NCBI GenBank assembly: GCA_048359995.1 | Contig: DBGCPK010000005.1 | Location: 62,001-126,000, forward strand | DNA length: 64,000 nucleotides | Direction: 5' to 3' | Origin: UBA3210 sp048359995 | GTDB lineage: Bacteria; Bacillota_I; Bacilli_A; RFN20; CAG-449 | In this document: positions 1 through 8,287 of the stretch, one piece after another | Layout: every line of letters starts with the position of its first letter | Numbering within the stretch: position 1 is the stretch's first letter | Made by a program: the position numbers and the translations under genes | The notes under the pieces: model-generated | What the model was told of the DNA's origin: nothing | The model's input: the letters and a program-made list of their open reading frames with translations, nothing else | Database searches by the model: none

Positions 1-1
1 T

Positions 2-1492
2 ATGTGGTTTACAGATGAAATTGCAAATCCGTTTATCAAGCTTATCAATGTATCAAGACCTTCTGAAGAAAATAAACTTGATTATTTTAATGAAATGCTT
101 GATAGCGGTTGCTTTAGTCCGCAATTTGTAGCTCGCTATAATGAGATTGATAGTGCTAGTAAAGAAAAAGATGCGCAGGCTAAGCGTAATCCAGTTGAAA
201 AGAAATTTTTGGCGTATACAAACGATTTTAGTATGAAAATGCTAAGACGTTATAGGGCGTTTATTTCTAATAATCCTATAGATGATCCGGCTAAATTGGG
301 CTTTTCAATATCCACGTTCCGTGCCGGTGATATGACAAATCCTTGGGATGACGAAGACCGCATAAAGGATATGCTTAATATCAAACAAACGGTAAGCAAA
401 AAAATACAAGGTCAAGATTTTGCTTTAGATACTGCGCAAGCCATTTTAACAAGAGCCGCAATTGGACTTGACCGTGCTGAAAATCCTAATGCTCCGCGGG
501 TTATCTTATTTCTTGCCGGTCCGACAGGTACAGGTAAGACTGAACTATGTAAACAAATTGCGGAAAGTATTTTTGGCAGTGAAGATAGAATTGTAAGATT
601 TGATATGTCCGAGTATGGACAGGAAGAATCAGATCAAAAGCTTTTTGGTGCGCCTCCAGGATATGTTGGTTATGAAGAAGGCGGAAAGTTAACAAATGCT
701 GTTAAGAAAGAGCCTTTTTCTCTTATCCTTTTCGATGAAATAGAAAAGGCTCATAATTCTATTCTCGATAAGTTTTTACAAATTCTTGGTGATGGCAGAT
801 TAACCGATGGCAAAGGAGAAACTGTTAGATTCACTGATTGCATTATAGTTATCACTTCAAATGCCGGGGTATTCTCGTTTGACGGAATGCCGCAGGAAGA
901 AATCGACAAACTCATGAATGGCGATACAAAACCTGAAGGCGAAATGAATATGGACAGAGTTGCCCAGCTTGAGGAAGAATTGGCTGACGCTAATGGCAAT
1001 ATTTCCGAGCAATCATACTCAGAAATTTACGCAAAAGTAAAAGAACATTTAAGATACAATGTAAAGTCTTATTTCCATTGTAAATTGAAGAGACCTGAGT
1101 TATACGGTCGTATTGAAGATTCTATAGTTTATTACAATTACATAGGAAAAGAATCAGTTGCAAAAATTGTTAAATCCAAAATTTCCGACGTAATTAAATC
1201 TACAAAAGAATCAATGAATGTTAACGATATTATATGCTCTGACGAAGTAAAAGCGGCAATTGCTCTCTATTGCCAAGATTGCAAAGTAAGAGCCTTAGGT
1301 GCGCGTGGTATTATCAAGAGTACCGGTAAATTATTCACTGGTAGCTTATCTAATTTCCTTTCTGATTATGTTCGTGGAGAGAACGGAAAAAGTAAGGGCG
1401 ATTTATCAGGAAAAACTTTAAAATGCACGTGCAACGAAATAATTTCATCGGCCTATGATATAGTTTGGAGTATCAATGATTGTAGTATTTGA
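2..1492 (+). CDS. Clp/Hsp100-type AAA+ ATPase, probably truncated by the window edge
   Basis: Probable ATP-driven unfoldase or remodelling subunit. The visible 496 residues carry one AAA+ module of the ClpA/ClpB second-domain type: Walker A GPTGTGKT (about residues 173-180), the pore-loop motif GYVGYEEGG, Walker B LILFDEIEKAH, a sensor TSNAG, and a C-terminal small domain with the LGARG arginine motif. The first ~120 residues match no Clp N-domain that I recognise. The first ATG lies at base 2, so the true start may be further upstream. It overlaps the next gene by 17 nt and opens a long coupled operon with GTPase and radical-SAM genes, so a dedicated role in that system is more likely than general proteostasis. 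The AAA+ call is secure; the substrate is unknown. Confidence 0.85.
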   Translation: MWFTDEIANPFIKLINVSRPSEENKLDYFNEMLDSGCFSPQFVARYNEIDSASKEKDAQAKRNPVEKKFLAYTNDFSMKMLRRYRAFISNNPIDDPAKLGFSISTFRAGDMTNPWDDEDRIKDMLNIKQTVSKKIQGQDFALDTAQAILTRAAIGLDRAENPNAPRVILFLAGPTGTGKTELCKQIAESIFGSEDRIVRFDMSEYGQEESDQKLFGAPPGYVGYEEGGKLTNAVKKEPFSLILFDEIEKAHNSILDKFLQILGDGRLTDGKGETVRFTDCIIVITSNAGVFSFDGMPQEEIDKLMNGDTKPEGEMNMDRVAQLEEELADANGNISEQSYSEIYAKVKEHLRYNVKSYFHCKLKRPELYGRIEDSIVYYNYIGKESVAKIVKSKISDVIKSTKESMNVNDIICSDEVKAAIALYCQDCKVRALGARGIIKSTGKLFTGSLSNFLSDYVRGENGKSKGDLSGKTLKCTCNEIISSAYDIVWSINDCSI

Positions 1493-2009
1493 TGAACAAT
1501 TAAAAGAAGCGCTTGAAAACGCCCAAAAGCTAAAACTGGCGGGAGAAGAAGAACTTTCAAAACAAATGTGTTTAAAATGCGTTGAGAAAGTTGCGTTATA
1601 TAATGGCATTGATTTGATTTCGCTATTTTATGAGGACAAAGTATATGACGAAATAAAGGATGTGCCAGATGCTTTAAAGTACATTTTTATAGCAAAATGC
1701 GCAATGAATGCGTATGACTTAATTTACTCAAAAAATCCGGCGAGCGATTCCGCATCTTCGTGGGCCAAGTGTGATAAAAACAATAGCAATAGACCGCTTA
1801 GAGGTTTTTTTGAATGGTTACAAAGACGAAATCGATCAGTAGAAGAAAGGGATTGCAACCAATTCAAAATTCTGATCAATGCAATGGTTGATTCTGACAA
1901 TATTTATTTTAAAATGTCAGACCGAGTTGCTCAGTTGCCTTTAGTAGATATATTGAGCATGATAGTATCTGGTTCAATTACCATTACTTCCGACGGAGAA
2001 CTAAGATGA
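1476..2009 (+). CDS. hypothetical protein, 177 aa, operon member
   Basis: Not recognised. A soluble, mostly helical-looking protein with no signal peptide or membrane segment. It has several scattered cysteines (an MCLKC pair near residue 30, and others near 75-130) but no clear zinc-ribbon spacing. Its start lies inside the 3' end of the AAA+ gene and its stop overlaps the next start (ATGA), so it is translated with both. It may be an adaptor or partner for the AAA+ protein, judged only from position. Confidence 0.7.
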   Translation: MIVVFDEQLKEALENAQKLKLAGEEELSKQMCLKCVEKVALYNGIDLISLFYEDKVYDEIKDVPDALKYIFIAKCAMNAYDLIYSKNPASDSASSWAKCDKNNSNRPLRGFFEWLQRRNRSVEERDCNQFKILINAMVDSDNIYFKMSDRVAQLPLVDILSMIVSGSITITSDGELR

Positions 2010-3775
2010 TTAGCGTAGTAAGATGTAGTAATAGAATGTGTATACAACTCCCAAAGGGTGTTACATGCAAGATTGGGGATATAATTCCTTGCCCTAAAAG
2101 TTGTACATGCTTCAAAAAAGTTGAATCATTTTCCGTGGCGTCGGTATGGCAAATGGATGAAAAAAAATCCAGCAGTACGGCCAAATATTCTGATGAGGAA
2201 ATTAGAGCATATTGGGGGCAAGAGAATACGTCATCAGCTTCTTCTACCGATAGTGATATGCAAAGTTCAAATGTAGGCGTTAACTCGTCCAATACTGCTT
2301 TGGGTGTAGAGCGACACGATAATAATCAAGTTGTAGCGAATGCCAATGAATTTGTAAGACAAAAGTCTTTCGGCAGATCACAGCGTTCTCAGTCCAATAG
2401 TGTTCCCGAAGCCGATGCAATATTGAGACCGCAAGAAAATTATGAAAAAATTGAGATTGGTGGTATGCAATTTACTGATAAAATGACGATACTATCGTCG
2501 GAAATATCGCAGCCTCTCAGAAATGCTTTGTGGTTTATTTTCTCGCATTGGGAAACTCGTTCAGTTTTTAAAACAGAAACAGAATTACGTGATGATTTTA
2601 TTTGGTTGATAACATCGACTTCTAAACGCACTTTTAAGAAAAGTGAAATTGATGCAATATTATTAAATGAAGAATATGGACTTTCAGAAAAGTTCTTTTA
2701 TTTGTTTTACGATATTATCTATCGCTACGAGCCGCCTAAAGGGTTTTACTGGTGCGATAAAGTTCTCTCACCTGATCCTTTAAGCTCATATTTTAGAGAT
2801 AAAAAAGATTTTGTAGTTAAGTATTGTAATGCATACGCACAAGGCGAGCAATTTCGTTTGTTTTACATGGCACATAAAAAGGAAATTTTACACTTTTTAG
2901 GCAGCGATAATGAAGAAAAATTGTTTGAAGACATGACATTATCTTTAGCTAAAGATGTCGGAGAAATTGTATTGATAGATAAATACAATAATTACATGCC
3001 GATAAATATGGGTAAGATTTCTTCGTTTATTATTAACATGCAGCAGCCAACTGAATTAAACAACATGAGAAACATGGTTAATTTTTTGGAAAAATATCGT
3101 GTAACACGACTTGGCGTTGTTCCTAGAGCTATTGAATACCCGTTCGAAAAATCTGTCAGGGATGATTTACAAGAAGATGTCAGTATGTATGCAACTCTGC
3201 GATTAAACTCTTCTGCAAGCTACGCATCGGAATATGATTGCTTTGTGACACTCTTACATGAATATGTTAAGGTATTTAATCCCAGTGAAATTAAAATAGG
3301 TGAATTAACATTTACCCAAAGCAATTTTTCTCACGAATTAGAAGAAATTGTAAAAAACCTTTGCAAATCTTATTTTGGACAAGTCGCAGATGATGTGTTT
3401 GCAGACTATAAAAGTCGCGCATGGCTTGCGAAAAGCATATATGACAGGAACATTTTATCGACATATGTGTTAGAAAATAAATCCTACGTCGATAAGCTTA
3501 TGAAACTAATTTCTAATCCAACATTAGAGCAATATATATCAATGTTCGATGATTGTGTTATTCAGTTGCATTATAGAGATTTAACTATTCATGAATATAT
3601 TGCAGAATTAGTGAAAGAAGATATTTATACGGTGTGTGGAGAATTTAGAGAAGACAATATTATTCATGAATTCTTCAATTACAAAATAAAAAATTGGTCT
3701 AAAACAAATTTGAGTGAACTGTTTAATAAATATCAGCGGCAATATGAAGCATTCATTAAAGGAGACATACTATGA
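2006..3775 (+). CDS. hypothetical protein, 589 aa, Cys-rich N-terminus
   Basis: Not recognised. The first ~35 residues hold six cysteines (C8, C12, C21, C29, C33 and C35 or close), which suggests a small metal-binding or redox head. A Ser/Asn/Gln-rich low-complexity linker follows at about residues 50-135, then a long alpha-helical body rich in aromatic and charged residues. No signal peptide or transmembrane segment is visible. Both ends overlap neighbours by ATGA (2006 and 3772), so it belongs to the coupled operon. It could be a scaffold or sensor, but nothing in the sequence fixes a function. Confidence 0.7.
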   Translation: MISVVRCSNRMCIQLPKGVTCKIGDIIPCPKSCTCFKKVESFSVASVWQMDEKKSSSTAKYSDEEIRAYWGQENTSSASSTDSDMQSSNVGVNSSNTALGVERHDNNQVVANANEFVRQKSFGRSQRSQSNSVPEADAILRPQENYEKIEIGGMQFTDKMTILSSEISQPLRNALWFIFSHWETRSVFKTETELRDDFIWLITSTSKRTFKKSEIDAILLNEEYGLSEKFFYLFYDIIYRYEPPKGFYWCDKVLSPDPLSSYFRDKKDFVVKYCNAYAQGEQFRLFYMAHKKEILHFLGSDNEEKLFEDMTLSLAKDVGEIVLIDKYNNYMPINMGKISSFIINMQQPTELNNMRNMVNFLEKYRVTRLGVVPRAIEYPFEKSVRDDLQEDVSMYATLRLNSSASYASEYDCFVTLLHEYVKVFNPSEIKIGELTFTQSNFSHELEEIVKNLCKSYFGQVADDVFADYKSRAWLAKSIYDRNILSTYVLENKSYVDKLMKLISNPTLEQYISMFDDCVIQLHYRDLTIHEYIAELVKEDIYTVCGEFREDNIIHEFFNYKIKNWSKTNLSELFNKYQRQYEAFIKGDIL

Positions 3776-5676
3776 GCTCAATCGATAAATATGTTGAAGG
3801 TGAAGCCAGATCATACAATCCTAGAGTTAATGTTGTAAAAAGGGGTGGTATGATAAATGGTTATATCGGTGGCAATTTAGTTTTTTCAATCGCAGACCGA
3901 TATGGATATTTAAGCGATTCCGAACGCAGTACGATTAGAAACTCAATTCACGAGTATGAGGCAGAAGAGCAAGAGCGTATAAGAAGAGAACAAATACGCA
4001 TTGAAAATGAACGCGTCGCTGTGCGAAATGCGCTTAGAAGCTCTGTAGTAGCTACAAAAAATAAAATTAGAGAATCATACAGTAACGCTCAACGGGTAAG
4101 TCAAGAAGTAGCATCTTCATTGAGCGTTAAGTCAGTTTTGGATTCATTTAAAAAATATAATATTTCTTCATACATAGAACGTGCACAAATTTTGGATCGC
4201 AAATTAAAAAGTTGTGTAGAGAGATTAGATGGTGAATACAGAAAAAAAATGCAAGAAGTCGAGTCGCTTGAAAGAACAATACGTGAAGATTCGACGAGAC
4301 AGACATATATTCAACAGCAGGATTCCTTAAAGAAAATACACGTAAATTTTACTAATGTTGAATTTCCTGTTTCGGAAATTGAGCAATTAAAGTTTGAAAT
4401 TGAAAAACTCAGAGAAGCTATTTTGAAAATCGAAAACATCGAAAAAGAACTTAGCAACGTGGCCAATGATGGGCTCATAGGCTCAATTGCTGCATCAGCT
4501 CTTAAAGAGATTAGACAGTTCAATATTAGTTCATTGGATGATGTAAATAAACTCCTTATTAGTGTTCAGGAACATCTTGGTGAAATTCGCAATTTGAAAT
4601 TTCACCAACAAAGCAAGGAGAGAAGCGATCAAATTGCTTTGTTAAACGGTATATTAAAATCGTGCTCGCAATTGCACGAATATTTGATTAGCCAGCCCTA
4701 TGAAGCTACAAATAATCGTAGCGAAATAGTTGAGACAGCTAATCGGGTCTTAGGTATTTATTCAGAACTTGATACAGCTACTTATTCTACATGCAGCAAA
4801 GAAAAAATTAAAGATGCATATGAATTGGTTCAAGAGGTGTTGGTTGGCTCGGCATCTAATGCTCAAACTCTTGAGTATTTAAAACGGTTGCTTGAAGAAG
4901 GATTTGTATTTAAGCGCGACGACCAGCTTCAAGCAGATAATTATGCGGACTATATAAAAAAATACAACGAAATGATTGAACGCGGCGTGTCGATCGAAGA
5001 AATTGAAGTTTTTGATCCAATTAATTATTCAGAGCAAAAAAAGCGTCTCAATGAAAAACTGCTTGGATTAGATGTTCAAGAGGGAATAAATAGAACGCGC
5101 ACGTCCTTTATGATGGCTTGGAAAGTTATGGAGGATATGGGATATCGTCTTCTGTATCAAAATATGGGAAGCGAAGGCGCAGACGCATTAGCTTGCGAAG
5201 GTTTATTTGTTAAACCCGGTTATGAGGGGGTTGTATGGCAAGTTGTTGCTTCAGATTGCAATATAACTCGAAAGATAATAGGCGTTGAAAGGACAAGCGG
5301 TTTATCTACTTCAATCCAAAGAGTTAGAGAAGTCGCAGAAATAACAGAGCGCGACGGTGAAGTACAGGAATTCTTTGAGCGATATGCAGAAGAAGGCGGT
5401 GGTGAACTTCTAGTCACAACTGATGTATATACTGGTTCTCCGGAATGCGAGCAAGCTATTCAAAGCAATGGATGTTTCAAGCTGTCAGAAGAAGGCGAAA
5501 AATGTTTAGATAAATTAGTGGAAACCGATGATGAGAATGCTAAAAAGAAAGGGCGCTCTCGTCTTAGAGCAGGAGAAGGAACACCAGTCCAAACTCACGG
5601 AGTATCTCATAGTGTGCGTGAACAAGAGTCGCTGAGCGCTAATTCTAGAATAGTTGCCCAAAGAGCTAAGAAGTAA
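3772..5676 (+). CDS. large coiled-coil protein, 634 aa
   Basis: Residues ~50-430 are dominated by heptad-like, Glu/Lys/Arg-rich helices, so the protein is probably an elongated coiled-coil scaffold. A globular region of ~130 residues follows (from about residue 440, with MAWKVMEDMGY, GYEGVVWQVV and ELLVTTDVYTG segments) and the tail is basic and low-complexity. There is no signal peptide or membrane segment. The stop overlaps the next start (TAATG), placing it directly before the radical-SAM activase. Long coiled coils beside regulatory NTPases often act as tethers or signal relays; that is analogy only. The coding call is firm and the function unknown. Confidence 0.7.
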   Translation: MSSIDKYVEGEARSYNPRVNVVKRGGMINGYIGGNLVFSIADRYGYLSDSERSTIRNSIHEYEAEEQERIRREQIRIENERVAVRNALRSSVVATKNKIRESYSNAQRVSQEVASSLSVKSVLDSFKKYNISSYIERAQILDRKLKSCVERLDGEYRKKMQEVESLERTIREDSTRQTYIQQQDSLKKIHVNFTNVEFPVSEIEQLKFEIEKLREAILKIENIEKELSNVANDGLIGSIAASALKEIRQFNISSLDDVNKLLISVQEHLGEIRNLKFHQQSKERSDQIALLNGILKSCSQLHEYLISQPYEATNNRSEIVETANRVLGIYSELDTATYSTCSKEKIKDAYELVQEVLVGSASNAQTLEYLKRLLEEGFVFKRDDQLQADNYADYIKKYNEMIERGVSIEEIEVFDPINYSEQKKRLNEKLLGLDVQEGINRTRTSFMMAWKVMEDMGYRLLYQNMGSEGADALACEGLFVKPGYEGVVWQVVASDCNITRKIIGVERTSGLSTSIQRVREVAEITERDGEVQEFFERYAEEGGGELLVTTDVYTGSPECEQAIQSNGCFKLSEEGEKCLDKLVETDDENAKKKGRSRLRAGEGTPVQTHGVSHSVREQESLSANSRIVAQRAKK

Positions 5677-6269
5677 TGCAGATAGAAAGGGCTATGCTAG
5701 GGATAAGAACTTTAGGTCCCGGCAATAGATTTGTTATTTGGGTTAATGGTTGCTACCGTAAATGTGCTGGTTGCGTTTCAAAACGCTTACAAGCTTTTAA
5801 CCCTTTTAATGAGCAAGACGTTATTAAATATATATCGCAATTTAGCTTGAGTGAGATTGCCGGGGTAACTATATCTGGGGGAGAGCCTTTTGAACAGTAT
5901 ACAGATTTATGCAAAGCCGTTAAATACTTTAATCAACAAGGCATTGAGGACATCTTAATTTATACTGGTTATACTTTTGATGAGCTGAAAGATAAAAAAA
6001 ACGCAGAGATTAATTACATTTTAGAACACATCGCTGTTTTAATTGATGGTCCGTATGTTCAAAAACTAGATAGTGGATATGGGAATCTAAAGGGTAGCGA
6101 TAATCAAAGAGTAATCATTTTAAACCCCAAAGTAAAACGGCTATATGTTGAGTATTATAGTCCGACTCGAACAATGCAAGAGTTTTATATCGGCAATATA
6201 GTTTTGGCAGCAGGTATTCCCGATGAAGATTATATTAAGAAATTTAGAAATGCAAAAGGAGATCAATGA
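5676..6269 (+). CDS. NrdG/PFL-activase-like radical SAM protein without a visible glycyl-radical partner
   Basis: Small radical-SAM enzyme of the anaerobic activase type, 197 aa. The [4Fe-4S] ligands are Cys26, Cys30 and Cys33 in CYRKCAGC, preceded by the LGPGNRFVIWVNGC core strand; the SAM-binding glycine motif TISGGEP is near residue 65. The length equals NrdG and other 4Fe-4S single-cluster activases. These normally install a glycyl radical on a large partner enzyme such as NrdD or PflB, but no such enzyme is encoded here: the neighbours are a coiled-coil protein (TAATG overlap) and a GTPase (ATGA overlap). It may act on an operon protein or on a peptide, or activate a partner elsewhere in the genome. 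Confidence 0.85.
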   Translation: MQIERAMLGIRTLGPGNRFVIWVNGCYRKCAGCVSKRLQAFNPFNEQDVIKYISQFSLSEIAGVTISGGEPFEQYTDLCKAVKYFNQQGIEDILIYTGYTFDELKDKKNAEINYILEHIAVLIDGPYVQKLDSGYGNLKGSDNQRVIILNPKVKRLYVEYYSPTRTMQEFYIGNIVLAAGIPDEDYIKKFRNAKGDQ

Positions 6270-8275
6270 TGGCAGACTCAACTTTATGTACCGCTGAATA
6301 TTATTTTGAGTACAAAATTGAAAGAGTTTCTGGAGATGAAAAAGCGATAAAGACTCCTAAAATTTATTTTGAGAGAGATTACCGCACCTCAAATCTTCCA
6401 TATACGATGTTTGCAGTTCCTGAAGAATGGTTAAATCAACAGGATCTTGTGAATAGTCTTAAGGGCGAAACAGATGCCGAGACAGTCAAAAAGATACTCT
6501 CAAAATTACCATATGACACGATAAACGTTGTGTTTGATATTAAAGGCATAGCCTGCGCACCTTTAGGCGATGTTAAAAGTATTGAATACGAAAAAGCAGA
6601 GATTCACTTGCCTGATCAAACATTTGAAAAGTTTTATCAAGCAGGTTGTCGTCTTACAATTGAAAACAATAATTCCGAAGATCATTCAGGAATAGGTGTC
6701 ATTGAGATGATTAAAAATAAAGTTACAGTAGCAAAATTTTTCTTTGCCGTCAACTTTACGTTCCGAAAAGATATATCTTATGAATTAGAAGTTTCGGGTA
6801 AATCTGTAAACATTGAATTTAAATGTAAAGACCGTCCTACTGGTATAGAGGTCGTCATTGTATATAACAAGGATAGGCTTCCTTGTTTATGCAACGATAT
6901 GGGCGTTAATATGGTAACGTCGCCGTTTACTTTGGATTTCTCCAAAGGTGAGACATTTCGCAAGACAATACCACTAACAGGTGAAGCTGCAGCGCAAGGG
7001 AATATTTTCTCTATTGCAATAAGAAATCGGCAAATGGCCAAGTATTACATTCTAAATTGCGAAAAGAATACATCTCTTCCGAATCAAAGCGATAAAAAAA
7101 TCAAATCGACTGTTAGCTATACATGTCCATTTTGTCATAAGAAGATAAATTATAGTATTTCAAAAAGCGCCAGATACAAAAAAGGTGGTACATCGTGTAG
7201 CTCAATTGAGGATGCAAAAAGCGGTAAGAAGATACCCACAATTTATAACAAACACAAGGCCAAAGTTAAAAAATGTCTGTTCTGTTCTGAAGATTTAATG
7301 GTAAAAGATAACTCTAGTTTTCAAGATTTAAGAAGACGATTGCTCCCGCTCTCATTCATGGAGCACGACAATTATAAAATTGCTTTTGCCGGTTCAACAA
7401 GAGCTGGTAAGACAACTTATATTTCCAGGTTCTTTGGTATCTCAGGTGACACAAGAATTAGTATGCCAATGACAATGGCTACAAATAGCCTAAAACGTTT
7501 TGGAATCTATATTAAGTCTGCACCGATACTAGAAGTTAAAAGGGGTACTGAAGGTTATCAATTAACGGACACTAATTGGCCAGATATTCAGAAAGAATAC
7601 ATAGAACGTTCAATAGACCTAAATGCAAAAAAATATCCTGAAAGAACTACGACTGGTGATTATACATCATATCCTTTTATTGCTGAAGTAAACGATAACG
7701 CTTATATTTCCTTTTATGATATTGCCGGTGAAGATGCACAGCATTCTATGCTTATTAAGAACATTGCAAATGGTGAACTTATAGGAATCTTTTGTTTAAT
7801 TAACGGAAAAACAGATATCGGTGGCAATAGTGATGTTATTAATATGTTAAAGGGTGCAGCACAGAAAGATAAAGACAAGCGCGATGATGTTGTAGTTGAT
7901 AAAAGGTGCCCAATAGCAGTGGTAGTTACAAAAATGGATATGTTAGAGCCTGAATTTGATCCGAATTGTCAATGTTTAAGAAGTGACTATTTTGATGGCG
8001 GCACAATATATGAAGGCAGTGAAATTGAAAGAGTCATAAATATTTCAAGTGAAGAAATTAAGTCGTATTTAAAACAGCATGCATTATTGCCGGAATTTGA
8101 AGGTTTATATGAGAACGTAAAATACTTCGGGGTTTCATCATTCAATTTTATGGACAGCATACATAATAAGTTGGAGGATATAAATACGCCAGGAAAAGTT
8201 AAATTTGAATGTTCATCAAAACGAATGGAGCTTCCTTTCCTGTGGATGCTTAAACAATTTGGTGTAATTAGATAA
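6266..8275 (+). CDS. zinc-ribbon P-loop GTPase, TRAFAC-like, 669 aa
   Basis: Predicted GTP-binding switch. Residues 1-280 form a beta-rich N-terminal region. A zinc ribbon follows with CPFC at 287-290 and CLFC at 337-340. The GTPase domain has G1 GSTRAGKT (376-383), G3 DIAGED (485-490) and G4 TKMD (555-558), followed by a helical tail. The ribbon-GTPase order resembles the TRAFAC-type GTPases found in bacterial NTP-dependent conflict gene clusters, which usually sit beside a GAP1-type protein; the next gene fits that role. The start ATG overlaps the radical-SAM stop; a second in-frame ATG three bases later is possible. The GTPase call is strong, the subfamily is inference. Confidence 0.8.
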   Translation: MMADSTLCTAEYYFEYKIERVSGDEKAIKTPKIYFERDYRTSNLPYTMFAVPEEWLNQQDLVNSLKGETDAETVKKILSKLPYDTINVVFDIKGIACAPLGDVKSIEYEKAEIHLPDQTFEKFYQAGCRLTIENNNSEDHSGIGVIEMIKNKVTVAKFFFAVNFTFRKDISYELEVSGKSVNIEFKCKDRPTGIEVVIVYNKDRLPCLCNDMGVNMVTSPFTLDFSKGETFRKTIPLTGEAAAQGNIFSIAIRNRQMAKYYILNCEKNTSLPNQSDKKIKSTVSYTCPFCHKKINYSISKSARYKKGGTSCSSIEDAKSGKKIPTIYNKHKAKVKKCLFCSEDLMVKDNSSFQDLRRRLLPLSFMEHDNYKIAFAGSTRAGKTTYISRFFGISGDTRISMPMTMATNSLKRFGIYIKSAPILEVKRGTEGYQLTDTNWPDIQKEYIERSIDLNAKKYPERTTTGDYTSYPFIAEVNDNAYISFYDIAGEDAQHSMLIKNIANGELIGIFCLINGKTDIGGNSDVINMLKGAAQKDKDKRDDVVVDKRCPIAVVVTKMDMLEPEFDPNCQCLRSDYFDGGTIYEGSEIERVINISSEEIKSYLKQHALLPEFEGLYENVKYFGVSSFNFMDSIHNKLEDINTPGKVKFECSSKRMELPFLWMLKQFGVIR

Positions 8276-8287
8276 CGGGGGTATTTT

